In this document: in pieces, positions 43,540 through 52,022 of the stretch
Layout: every line of letters begins with the position of its first letter
How positions within the stretch are numbered: the first letter of the stretch is position 1
Program-made: the position numbers and the translations under genes
DNA from: Bryobacterales bacterium
GTDB taxonomy: Bacteria > Acidobacteriota > Terriglobia > Bryobacterales > Bryobacteraceae
Length of the DNA stretch: 64,000 nt
Direction: 5' to 3'
NCBI GenBank assembly: GCA_016789785.1
Contig: JAEUQE010000011.1
Span: forward strand, 10,468-74,467
The notes under the pieces: generated by a model
Told to the model about the DNA's origin: nothing
Databases searched by the model: none
Seen by the model: the letters and a program-made list of their open reading frames with translations, nothing else

Positions 43540-44745
43540 CTACCGCTGGAAGTGAACGATGGCCACGTGAAGCAGATCCGGAAGAAACACCTCGCTGGTC
43601 GTGCCTCGCTTGTTGATCTTCAGATCGCGTGCCGCCGGGTCTTCCGGCCGCAACAGCGTCGCTTTCGTGAAGTGGCCTTGCACGCGCGCCTGCACATCCT
43701 GGTCAACCTTCGCACCGTAGTTCACCAGGTGCAGCAGAGCATCGCCGGGCTTCGGCGCTTCCGTTCCAATCGCGATCGCAGCCAGCGCGTTCCAGATGCG
43801 AACCGGACGCCGGCGGTAGGTCACGAGATCGTTCAGGTCGAGACCATACTCACTGGGGTCGAGGACACGATCATGATAGGCCACCACCTGTCCCTTGCCG
43901 AGCCCGTAGACGCTACGGTCGTTCTCCTTCTTGAGAAGCTTCCAGGAGGGATGGGGTTTGATGTCGATGACAACCGTGGACCCCGCCCGTGCGTGGTCAT
44001 ACACTGCAGCCGGAACGGTTTCGAAGTTTGCGGCGGAGAGCACCAGGATCCGATCCGGTGCGGGCTTTGGCAATCGCGCCAGCGCGACCAGCTTCGGGCT
44101 GACGCCACGCCGGTAAGAAAGATTGGCAAGCTCCAGCGTGTCGCCCGGTTCGACAAGCATTGTCACCGCCGGAAGCACAGGTTTGCCCAGCAACGGCTCC
44201 ACGTTCTTGAGCCAGCGATGCGTGCGCGCCAGCGACTCGGCGGCCGTTTTTGCTTTGGCATCGCCCGCACGCAGAGCCTCGCGATAACGCGGGTCGAACG
44301 ACAACAGGTAGTTGCCGCCAGCCATGCGCGCTTCGGCATAGGCGATCTCCAATGACTCAAAGGGAACGATGCGCGACTCTTCGAGGCCAGCATCCTTGTT
44401 GGCTCGATAGCCGAGCACAGCCGGACGGTCGGGATGCAAAGCACGCTCGAAGTAAGCCAGGTAGCTGTTCCCGTCCACCCAAGGCTCACGGCTGGCGCTG
44501 GAGGTTTCGTCGCGATCCCGAGGCCGGGGCTCGCCTCGAATGCCGGGCCAAAGTCCCTCGCTCACCACATGCGGAATCGCGCTCTTCGGGTACACCGCAA
44601 CACCCGCGTTCGTCAGCGCAGTGGCGAGCGGTGCGGCATCCTCTTCCATCACTGCTTCCACGCCGCAGGACTTCAACAAGGCCACATCTTCCGGACGGCC
44701 TTCGGGCCATCGTGCAATGAGTGTTCGTACCGGATCAAGCGCCAT
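43540..44745 (-). CDS. Putative glycoside-hydrolase-like protein
   Basis: A 401-residue protein. It contains TIM-barrel-like segments (DVALLKSCGVEAVMEE, AYAEARMAGGNYLLSFDPRY), a middle segment (KPAPDRILVLSAANFE) like the GATase-like domain of some glycosidases, and a C-terminal beta-sandwich-like end (DALLHLVNYGAK, GHFTKATLLRPED). This order recalls distant glycoside hydrolases annotated as beta-galactosidase-trimer or GHL-type proteins, but I see no sure catalytic pair. No signal peptide is visible. An ATG at 44772 is also possible. Function uncertain. Confidence 0.5.
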   Translation of the reverse strand: MALDPVRTLIARWPEGRPEDVALLKSCGVEAVMEEDAAPLATALTNAGVAVYPKSAIPHVVSEGLWPGIRGEPRPRDRDETSSASREPWVDGNSYLAYFERALHPDRPAVLGYRANKDAGLEESRIVPFESLEIAYAEARMAGGNYLLSFDPRYREALRAGDAKAKTAAESLARTHRWLKNVEPLLGKPVLPAVTMLVEPGDTLELANLSYRRGVSPKLVALARLPKPAPDRILVLSAANFETVPAAVYDHARAGSTVVIDIKPHPSWKLLKKENDRSVYGLGKGQVVAYHDRVLDPSEYGLDLNDLVTYRRRPVRIWNALAAIAIGTEAPKPGDALLHLVNYGAKVDQDVQARVQGHFTKATLLRPEDPAARDLKINKRGTTSEVFLPDLLHVAIVHFQR

Positions 44746-44806
44746 GAAACTATCGAGTGTATCGAACCTCAACGCTCTCTGCGCCGGCGGCGTGCGGCTG
44801 CGATGC

Positions 44807-45358
44807 TTACGGTTCGAGATCGACGAGGTAGCCGGTCAGCTTGACCTGCGAGAACTGGCCGCGGTTGAAGGCGAAGATGGCATCGCCGACGATGGACAGC
44901 AGAGGCGTCTGCCCCGGCTCAATGTAGCCGCGGATCTGTTCATTGAATAAGTAGACGTCTGAGTTGAAGCCGCTGCCAGGCAGATCCGTGGAGTAGGTTC
45001 CTGAGAGCGGGAGCACGTTGAGATGCGGATTTTCGCCACGATCGGAGGCAAGCGCCAGGAAGCGGACGCGGCCATTGATGCGAAGCAGGCCAGTGATGTT
45101 CTCCAGCACGAGGCGTTTGCCTTCGGGAACCGGCGCGAAAAGGACACCGCAAGAACTCGGGAAGCAAAGGTTCCGGAACTGGCCGTTGAGGAATTGGTTG
45201 AATTGAACAGTGGATTCGTAGGGATTGCGTCCACGCTCATCGGCGCTTCGAACCAGCGTGGCGCGGACCGCTTGCGCGACAGCGGGGCCGGAGGTGACGG
45301 CGAAGTACAGCGCCGCGACGGCCGCTGCGGTGGAAACCAACGTCTTAGGCTGCGGCAT
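44807..45358 (-). CDS. Secreted protein of unknown function
   Basis: A 183-residue protein with an alanine-rich leader (STAAAVAALYFAVTSGPAVA) and a beta-rich mature part (RLVLENITGLLRINGRVRFL, GYIEPGQTPLLSIVGDAIFA) that looks like a small jelly-roll. Two cysteines in NLCFPSSCGVLF may form a disulfide. The chosen ATG (45358) starts the leader; the frame upstream is not convincing. I do not recognise a family. It is 61 bases upstream of the glycosidase-like gene on the same strand. Confidence 0.65.
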   Translation of the reverse strand: MPQPKTLVSTAAAVAALYFAVTSGPAVAQAVRATLVRSADERGRNPYESTVQFNQFLNGQFRNLCFPSSCGVLFAPVPEGKRLVLENITGLLRINGRVRFLALASDRGENPHLNVLPLSGTYSTDLPGSGFNSDVYLFNEQIRGYIEPGQTPLLSIVGDAIFAFNRGQFSQVKLTGYLVDLEP

Positions 45359-45520
45359 AGCTGGCCTTGTGACGCTGCCCGATTGTTCGTGGTTGCACAC
45401 ATCGCGGCTTTGCGCGAAAAAAGTAAGTAGGCTTGGGCACTTTCCGGAATAATTCAGCGTCTGAGGAGCAGGTATCACTCTATCCTGGGAAGTAGTTCTT
45501 CGACGAGGGAGCAGTGTGCG

Positions 45521-46903
45521 ATGGACGAACAGCCGGAGTTGCCGCTACGGAGAGTCCCGGCATGGGTGTTGCTGGCGCCCGCGTTGATCGCTGCCGCCAC
45601 TGTCGCCGCGGTGCTCGGATTGGGCCGCAGGCCGCGTTTCAACGCATGGTGGCAGGTTCCCGCGACCGCCTTCTTCTGGATCCTGCTGAGTTGTGCGGCT
45701 GCTGGGCTCATGGTGTATCTGGTGCGCCGGCTCGCGCGCGCGCCGAAGGGACGGCGAGCCTTTTTCGCCGCGCTCGTGCCCGTGGCCGCGACTGCCGCAT
45801 GGTTTGTTCCCGCCGCAGTGTTTCTCCGCTTCCATCTGATCAGCGGAGCGTTCTTTTCGATCATCGCAAGCATCAGCGTGGTGCGCCTTTACCGCGAGTT
45901 CCTGGGCCCGCCGGCCATGGCGCAAGAAGCGCCGGCCATCCAACAAAGAGACATGTTTCTGTTTCCGAGGCCGGTCTCGGCATTCCATCAGTTCATCCCG
46001 TCGTTGATCATCGCGATTCTGCTGCAGTGGAGTTTCGTTGCGTGGCACTGGAGGCGGGGGCTCTGGATGGTGGGCCTGCTGAGTTTGGCGCTTGCGTCGC
46101 TCACCATGTTGCTGCTGCGCGGGCAGGCTGTGCGCAAACGCCGTCCCGCATGGTCCATGGCCGTGGCGACGCTGATGGCCGCGCTTGGGCTGATTCCCTA
46201 TTTTCTGCCGGTGCCCGGAATCGGATGGCCGTTCGGCTGGGGAGGTGGGTCTCGAAACCAGCAGGCCAAAGGGCAGGGCAGAGGCGAGATGTTCCGCGAC
46301 ATGCATGCCGGTGTCATCCTGGTGGCGGAGTCCAAGCTGCAGGTGACGAAACTGGTCGCGCCGGTTCCCTCGTCGTATCTCTCGCCATTGGCGACGGAGT
46401 CCGTTGGACCTCTCGATATTCCGTTTGAAGGCGTGTATTGGTTCTACCGCTATCCCGCGAAACGGCCGCCGGAGAAATCGGTGATCCTGCATGGCCATCC
46501 GGACACGGAGACATTCCGTGCGCCGGATTATCATCCGCTGGTGATGGAGGGGCGGCAGCATTTGACGCGGCCTGTGAATCTATCCTGCTGTTCGAGTATC
46601 CGGGTGATGATCCGCAATGCTGATCGGCCTCCGGGATCGGTGGAGATGGAACTCAATCTCATCGATACGTTGTTGGAGGGCAGGCCGCTGTTGGCGCTGG
46701 GCCGTGAGAAGGTGAAGTCGGTGGCCCCGGTAGGAGGCAAGAGCGCGCCGGTTCGTGATCAACTGACTTTTCGGATTCCGCCTTCAGCGAGCATTCAGCG
46801 GTTCGACGAGTTACAGGTGCGGTTTCATCTTGGCCGCAAGCGAGCATTCCGCAGCGCCAAGATCGCGATTGAACGCTTTGTGCTGGAGCCTCGGCGGCTG
46901 TAG
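45521..46903 (+). CDS. Polytopic membrane protein of unknown function
   Basis: A 460-residue protein. The first 240 residues contain about six hydrophobic helices (WVLLAPALIAAATVAAVLGL, FFWILLSCAAAGLMVYLV, LVPVAATAAWFVPAAVFL and others). The C-terminal 220 residues are soluble and beta-rich (GVILVAESKLQVTKLVAPVP, FEGVYWFYRYPAKRPPEKSV). No transport or enzymatic motif is apparent. Its 3' end overlaps the convergent gene at 46811-47281 by 93 bases, an unusually long overlap that leaves one of the two ends less certain. Confidence 0.65.
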   Translation: MDEQPELPLRRVPAWVLLAPALIAAATVAAVLGLGRRPRFNAWWQVPATAFFWILLSCAAAGLMVYLVRRLARAPKGRRAFFAALVPVAATAAWFVPAAVFLRFHLISGAFFSIIASISVVRLYREFLGPPAMAQEAPAIQQRDMFLFPRPVSAFHQFIPSLIIAILLQWSFVAWHWRRGLWMVGLLSLALASLTMLLLRGQAVRKRRPAWSMAVATLMAALGLIPYFLPVPGIGWPFGWGGGSRNQQAKGQGRGEMFRDMHAGVILVAESKLQVTKLVAPVPSSYLSPLATESVGPLDIPFEGVYWFYRYPAKRPPEKSVILHGHPDTETFRAPDYHPLVMEGRQHLTRPVNLSCCSSIRVMIRNADRPPGSVEMELNLIDTLLEGRPLLALGREKVKSVAPVGGKSAPVRDQLTFRIPPSASIQRFDELQVRFHLGRKRAFRSAKIAIERFVLEPRRL

Positions 46904-47281
46904 TGTGGTGTTAAAGCGAGTAGCGTCTTTGCACCCGATTCCATCGGACCCAGCACGCTGAAGGAACTCGATAAACACTTCCAACGGTGCGTCCTTCAAG
47001 AGTTCTGCCACCAGATCGGCGTCGCTGATTCGCTCCGTTCGGTATTGGCGGATCTTCGTCAGTTCGCTGCGCAGAAATTCGATCAGTTCCGTCCAATCCT
47101 CGAACTCCCTCTCAACCATCTGGAATCCGTGCTTTGTCACTGCGGATTCAATCAGTTCGCCGCGCACCTCATCCAGATCTAGATCCCCATCCCGGTAAGG
47201 GGGCTTGACCAACAGGACTTTGCCGGCATGGCGGACGAATGCCCATCCATCTTCGAATGCAGCCGCGACGAGATTAAGCAA
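46811..47281 (-). CDS. Small hypothetical protein
   Basis: A 156-residue frame starting at TTG with GAGGTGA upstream. The first 110 residues are plausible protein (EDGWAFVRHAGKVLLVKPPY, FEDWTELIEFLRSELTKIRQ, SDADLVAELLKDAPLEVFIE). The last 30 residues are encoded antisense to the end of the membrane protein gene, so the natural 3' end may have been lost or extended. No family is recognised. Confidence 0.5.
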   Translation of the reverse strand: MLNLVAAAFEDGWAFVRHAGKVLLVKPPYRDGDLDLDEVRGELIESAVTKHGFQMVEREFEDWTELIEFLRSELTKIRQYRTERISDADLVAELLKDAPLEVFIEFLQRAGSDGIGCKDATRFNTTLQPPRLQHKAFNRDLGAAECSLAAKMKPHL

Positions 47282-47304
47282 CGGATCACCTCAACAGCCT
47301 GCCG

Positions 47305-48726
47305 TCACGCGAAGATGTCTTTGACCACGTTGCCGTGCACGTCCGTGAGGCGGAAGTCGCGGCCGGCATAACGATACGTCAGCTTCAGGTGATCCAGGCC
47401 GAGCAGGTGCAGCATCGTCGCATGCAGATCGTGAAAGTGGACCTTGTTGTGCACCGAATAATAGCCGTAGTCATCGGTCGCGCCATACTGCAAGCCCGGC
47501 TTCACGCCACCGCCCGCAAGCCACATGGTGAATGCTTCGGGATTGTGATCGCGGCCATCGGAGCCCTGTGCCGTCGGCGTCCGGCCGAACTCGCCGCCCC
47601 ACAACACCAACGTGTCCTTCAACAATCCGCGCGTCTTCAAATCATGCAGCAGACCCGCGATGGGCTGGTCCACTTCACGGGCGTTCTGCTCATGATCGCG
47701 GCGAAGCTGCGCATGCTGATCCCACTTATAGGTGTGGCTCACCTGCACGAATCGGACGCCTCGTTCCGACAGCCGCCGCGCCATCAGACACTGACGGCCG
47801 AAGTCCTCGGAGACCGGGTTGTCGATGCCATACAACGAGAGCGTTGCCTTGCTCTCGCCCGCCAGATCCTGCAACTCGGGCGCCTCGGCTTGCATGCGAA
47901 AGGCAAGTTCAAACGACTCGATGCGGCCTTCCAGCGCGCGATCCGGGCCAGTGGTTTCGAGCTGCTGCCGGTTCAACTGCTGTGCGAAGTCAATCTCCAT
48001 GCGTTGAATGGGGCGCGGCGTTTCGTTGGCGATGAATGGAATCTTCGCGTCCTTCGCGGGCACACCCACTGTCCCTACCGGCGTTCCCGCATAGGGCGCG
48101 GGTAGAAATGCCGAACTGTAGTTGTTTGCGCCGCCATGGCTCTGCGTGGCGCAGATGGTGACGAAGCCCGGCATGCTTTGGTTCTCGCTGCCGAGACCGT
48201 AGGTGACCCACGATCCCATGCTCGGCCGCACGAACGTGTCGCTGCCTGTGTGCAACTCGAGCAGCGCGCCGCCGTGCCGCGAGTTGGAGCCATACATCGA
48301 CCGGATGAAGCAGATGTCGTCCACCTTCTTTGCGATCTCCGGGAACAGGCTGCTTACCCACGCTCCGCTTTGCCCATGTTGCTTGAACTCCCATGGTGAT
48401 TGGAGCAGGTTGAAAGTCTCGCTCGATACCACTTTCGGCCTCGCAAACGGCAGGGGCTTGCCATGATCCCGCTTGAGAAGTGGCTTGTAGTCGAAGGTGT
48501 CCACCTGCGAAGGACCGCCGTGCATGAACAGGAAGATCACGCGCTTGGCTCGCGCCGCAAAGTGAGGCTGCTTCACGGCGAGTGGGCTCTCCGCCTTGCC
48601 GGCCGTCGCCGCGCGAGCCTCTTCGCCGAGCAAGCCGGCAAGCGCCAGACCGCCGAAGCCCGCGCTTGACACTCGCAGCATTTCACGCCGCGACATTCTT
48701 TGTAGGGGATTCCAGTGCCGGTTCAT
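47305..48726 (-). CDS. Tat-exported DUF1501 protein
   Basis: A 473-residue protein with a twin-arginine leader (MSRREMLRVSSAGFGGLALA). The DUF1501 sulfatase-like domain is marked by RVIFLFMHGGPSQVDTFDYK, SMYGSNSRHGGALLELHTGS, GFVTICATQSHGGANNYSSA and LVLWGGEFGRTP. These proteins belong to the alkaline-phosphatase/sulfatase fold and are nearly always encoded next to a DUF1549/DUF1553 cytochrome protein, as here (10 bases apart). The pair is proposed to act together in periplasmic breakdown of complex polysaccharides, but its biochemistry is unknown. Confidence 0.9.
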   Translation of the reverse strand: MNRHWNPLQRMSRREMLRVSSAGFGGLALAGLLGEEARAATAGKAESPLAVKQPHFAARAKRVIFLFMHGGPSQVDTFDYKPLLKRDHGKPLPFARPKVVSSETFNLLQSPWEFKQHGQSGAWVSSLFPEIAKKVDDICFIRSMYGSNSRHGGALLELHTGSDTFVRPSMGSWVTYGLGSENQSMPGFVTICATQSHGGANNYSSAFLPAPYAGTPVGTVGVPAKDAKIPFIANETPRPIQRMEIDFAQQLNRQQLETTGPDRALEGRIESFELAFRMQAEAPELQDLAGESKATLSLYGIDNPVSEDFGRQCLMARRLSERGVRFVQVSHTYKWDQHAQLRRDHEQNAREVDQPIAGLLHDLKTRGLLKDTLVLWGGEFGRTPTAQGSDGRDHNPEAFTMWLAGGGVKPGLQYGATDDYGYYSVHNKVHFHDLHATMLHLLGLDHLKLTYRYAGRDFRLTDVHGNVVKDIFA

Positions 48727-48736
48727 TCGATGCCCT

Positions 48737-51700
48737 TTAGTTCAGATAGATAAATTCATTCGATGCGATCAGCGCTTTGGACAGGCTCTGCCATGCGGCG
48801 ACGCGGCGTTCGGCTTCCGGCTTTGCCTCGAAAGCCCGCTCCATCCGCGAAAGGAACGTCAGCGCCTGATCGGTCTCGCTCGCCGTCGGCGGCCGCGACA
48901 ATGCGCGCTCGTAGAGTTCGCGCACGCGCGACGCATCATCGGGACCGTGATTGGCCAGCAGTGCTTCGGCCAGCAACTTCGAATGCTTCAAGACCACGGA
49001 GCCATTCAGCATGAACAACGCCTGGGGCGCGACGACCGTTGAGTCGCGATCACCGTTCGGCGTTGATGGATCGGGAAGGTCGAACGCCCAGAACACTTCG
49101 TACATGGAGCTGCGCACCACGGGAATGTAGACGGCGCGCAGGTTGCGGTCGTAGTCGATGTCGCCGCGGCGCGAGGTATTGGCGACATATTGGCGGTCCT
49201 TGTACTTCATGATGGTGCCGCCGCCCGCTGTGTCGAGATGACCCGACACGGCCATGATGGCATCGCGAATCGCCTCCGCTTCCAGACGGCGGCGGCTCAT
49301 GCGCCAGTGCAAAGTGTTCTCGGGATCCGCTTCGGTGTTCTTCGCATCGAAGGTACTGGCAAGTTGATACGTGTTTGAGAGCATCATCATGCGATGCATC
49401 GCTTTCATGGACCAACCGCTCTCAATGAAACGCAGTGCAAGCCAGTCGAGCAGTGGCTGATTGGTGGGCTTCTCGCCGAGCCTTCCGAAGTTGTCCACCG
49501 AAGGCACAATGCCTTTGCCGAAATGCCAGCGCCACATGCGGTTCACCATGACGCGCGCGGTGAGCGGATGATCGTTCGATGTGAGCCATTGCGCGAGTTC
49601 GAGACGACCGCTCGATTGCGTTCCCAGGGAAGGGAGTTCGCGCGTGGAGACGGAGCGAATGAAGCCACGCGGCACCATTTGTCCCAGCGACCAGTGGCTG
49701 CCCCGGAGGTGCACGGGCAGGTCAGTGATCTTCTCGTTTTCACAAACGCCCATGGCGCGCGGATAGTCGGGTGTGGCGGCTTCGAGGTCGCGCTGTTCCT
49801 TCTCGATGGTGTTGAGTGCGGCGATGGCATCCGCGCTGTAGTACTGACGGGCGTCGTCGGGTGCGCGGAACGGGCCGAACTTCTCGAAGAGCAGCTTGCG
49901 CAATGCTTCCAGTCCGGGATCCTGCAACGTAGCATCCGATTTCTTGCGTGTCTCTTGCGGCAGAGCCTCCCATTGCGTCAACGCTTGCGTGAACAACTCC
50001 TGATATCGGTCCGCGATGGAGGCACGGCTCTTCATCAGGTCAGCGGAAAACAGTTTCGCGACGGGGGATGTCCACGGCGTGGCGTTCTGCTGGCCGAACG
50101 TTTCGAACGCATGCAGCTCCGATGCCGAAGCGCCTTGTGAGCGATCGAGGTGCTCCACGAGTTGTTCCAGCACGCTCGGATTGATGCCGTGGCTGCGTGC
50201 GATCTGGACCGTGGTGCGCGGCGCTGGCTTGCCTGCCGTGAACGGGCTTGGGGCGATGCGCAGCCTCTCGAAATAAGGGAAGCGCGCGCGGTGCTCCAGG
50301 CGGATCACGTTCTCGCCAGCTTTCAACGGGAAGACGCCAAGCGCGGACCAGCCGCCTTCCTCGGGTGATGCTTCGCGATTCTCCACGGGCGGCTCGCCAC
50401 GCTTCACCAACTCACCGTCGATCCGCAGATCCGCGGTGCCGCGTCCCTTTTCTTCTTCGGCGATGTCGATTTGATAATCGCCGGCGGTGGCGATCCGGAT
50501 GCGATACTCCGCGTAGTGAGGCGCTTTCGCTTCTTTCGATGTGTTCGGCTTTTTCTTCTCGAGTTGCTTCGGCACGTTGCCCTGATCGAAGGTGCCTGCT
50601 TCGCGAACGATGGCGGAGGGCGGCGGTGATGCGACGGGCTTGAGAGGAACACGCTGGGACTCGGCGACTTCATGGGAGGCAAGCAGGTAGGCGCCGATCT
50701 TCTGGCGCACGGCCGCGACGATCTTCTCGTTTTCGCGACGGGTGACGCTGGCCGATTCCTTGCGTTTGTCCTCGATCTTCGCTTCATGGGCGGCGAGGCG
50801 GTCGCGGTCATGCTTGGGCGCCAGGACATGCTCGTGCCACTTGGCTACGACGCGGAAGTTTTCCATGGTCTTCGTGCTCTTGAAGATGCCTGCCATGGCG
50901 TAGTAGTCGGCTTGTGGAATGGGGTCGAACTTGTGATCGTGACAACGCGCACAGCCGATGGTGAGGCCCATGAAGGTGCGAGCCGTGGTGTCGAGCTGCT
51001 CGTCGATGATGTCCATCTCCATCTTGACGGGGTCATCTTCGGCAAGCATCTTCGCGCCCAGCGAAAGGAATCCGGTGGCGGTCCAACGCTCGAAGTTGGT
51101 TTGATCATCCGCGGCGGGCATCAGGTCGCCGGCCAGTTGCTCCTTTACGAATTGGTCGTAGGGCTTGTCCTTGTTGAACGCCTGGATCACGTAGTCGCGA
51201 TAGCGAAATGCGTTTTTGTAAACGAGGTTCTCATCAAGGCCGTTGGAATCGGCGTAGCGCGCGACGTCGAGCCAGTGGCGTCCCCATCGTTCTCCGTAGC
51301 GAGGCGAAGCCAGTAGACGGTCTACTACCTTGGCGAAAGCGTCGGCGGAATTGTCGTTGAGGAAGGCTTGCACTTCGGCGGGCGTGGGCGGCAGGCCCGT
51401 CAAGTCGTAGGTTGCACGGCGTATCAGAGTGCGCTTGTCTGCAAGCGGCGCCTGCTTGAGGTTCTTCTGTTCGAGCTGTGCAAGTACGAAAGCATCGATC
51501 GGGTTGCGGACCGCGGCGGTGTTCTTCACCACGGGAACTGGCGGCGATTGTGGAGCGAGGAAAGACCAGTGCTTCGCGGCCGCGACCGGCGCCACCTGCT
51601 TTCCCCAAGGTGCTCCCATCTCCACCCAGCGGGCCAGTGCGACGATTTCCGCGTCGGCGAGTTTCTTGCCCGGAGGCATCTTCACCGCGCCTTCGCTATG

Positions 51701-51976
51701 GCGGACGACGCGCAGCAGCAGACTCTCCTGCGGTTTCCCGGTGACGATGGCCGGTCCGCGCGTGCCGCCCTTGAGTAGTGATTCGCGGCTATCCATGCGC
51801 AATCCGCTCATCGCCGGGGCGCTGCCCGATCCATGGCAGGCCATGCATTTCTCGACGAACAGCGGGCGCACGTTCTTTTCGAAGTATGCCGCGCCGTCCT
51901 CCTGCGCAGAGAGCATCAGCGGCAAACCAAGCACGGCGGCATACACGTATCGGGACTTCAGGGAGCCCAGCAGCAT
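48737..51976 (-). CDS. Planctomycete-type cytochrome c / DUF1549 / DUF1553 protein
   Basis: A 1079-residue protein with a leader (SRYVYAAVLGLPLMLSAQ). A cytochrome c module follows with one CxxCH haem site (VEKCMACHGSG). DUF1549 is shown by NPIDAFVLAQLEQKNLKQAP and TYDLTGLPPTPAEVQAFLND. A carbohydrate-binding-like insert occupies the middle, then DUF1553 (RLELAQWLTSNDHPLTARVM, NRMWRWHFGKGIVPSVDNFG). It is partner to the DUF1501 gene just downstream. The ATG at 51976 is chosen over a longer frame because it begins the leader. A periplasmic oxidative or lytic role is assumed from the haem. Confidence 0.92.
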   Translation of the reverse strand: MLLGSLKSRYVYAAVLGLPLMLSAQEDGAAYFEKNVRPLFVEKCMACHGSGSAPAMSGLRMDSRESLLKGGTRGPAIVTGKPQESLLLRVVRHSEGAVKMPPGKKLADAEIVALARWVEMGAPWGKQVAPVAAAKHWSFLAPQSPPVPVVKNTAAVRNPIDAFVLAQLEQKNLKQAPLADKRTLIRRATYDLTGLPPTPAEVQAFLNDNSADAFAKVVDRLLASPRYGERWGRHWLDVARYADSNGLDENLVYKNAFRYRDYVIQAFNKDKPYDQFVKEQLAGDLMPAADDQTNFERWTATGFLSLGAKMLAEDDPVKMEMDIIDEQLDTTARTFMGLTIGCARCHDHKFDPIPQADYYAMAGIFKSTKTMENFRVVAKWHEHVLAPKHDRDRLAAHEAKIEDKRKESASVTRRENEKIVAAVRQKIGAYLLASHEVAESQRVPLKPVASPPPSAIVREAGTFDQGNVPKQLEKKKPNTSKEAKAPHYAEYRIRIATAGDYQIDIAEEEKGRGTADLRIDGELVKRGEPPVENREASPEEGGWSALGVFPLKAGENVIRLEHRARFPYFERLRIAPSPFTAGKPAPRTTVQIARSHGINPSVLEQLVEHLDRSQGASASELHAFETFGQQNATPWTSPVAKLFSADLMKSRASIADRYQELFTQALTQWEALPQETRKKSDATLQDPGLEALRKLLFEKFGPFRAPDDARQYYSADAIAALNTIEKEQRDLEAATPDYPRAMGVCENEKITDLPVHLRGSHWSLGQMVPRGFIRSVSTRELPSLGTQSSGRLELAQWLTSNDHPLTARVMVNRMWRWHFGKGIVPSVDNFGRLGEKPTNQPLLDWLALRFIESGWSMKAMHRMMMLSNTYQLASTFDAKNTEADPENTLHWRMSRRRLEAEAIRDAIMAVSGHLDTAGGGTIMKYKDRQYVANTSRRGDIDYDRNLRAVYIPVVRSSMYEVFWAFDLPDPSTPNGDRDSTVVAPQALFMLNGSVVLKHSKLLAEALLANHGPDDASRVRELYERALSRPPTASETDQALTFLSRMERAFEAKPEAERRVAAWQSLSKALIASNEFIYLN

Positions 51977-52022
51977 GCTTAGTAGTCTATCGAATCCTGT
52001 GCCGCGATTCTGATCGCGAGTT

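Noticed and set aside
45545..46561. Minus-strand frame opposite the membrane protein
   Set aside because: The product is His/Arg/Gln-rich without domains. The plus-strand frame has membrane helices and normal composition.
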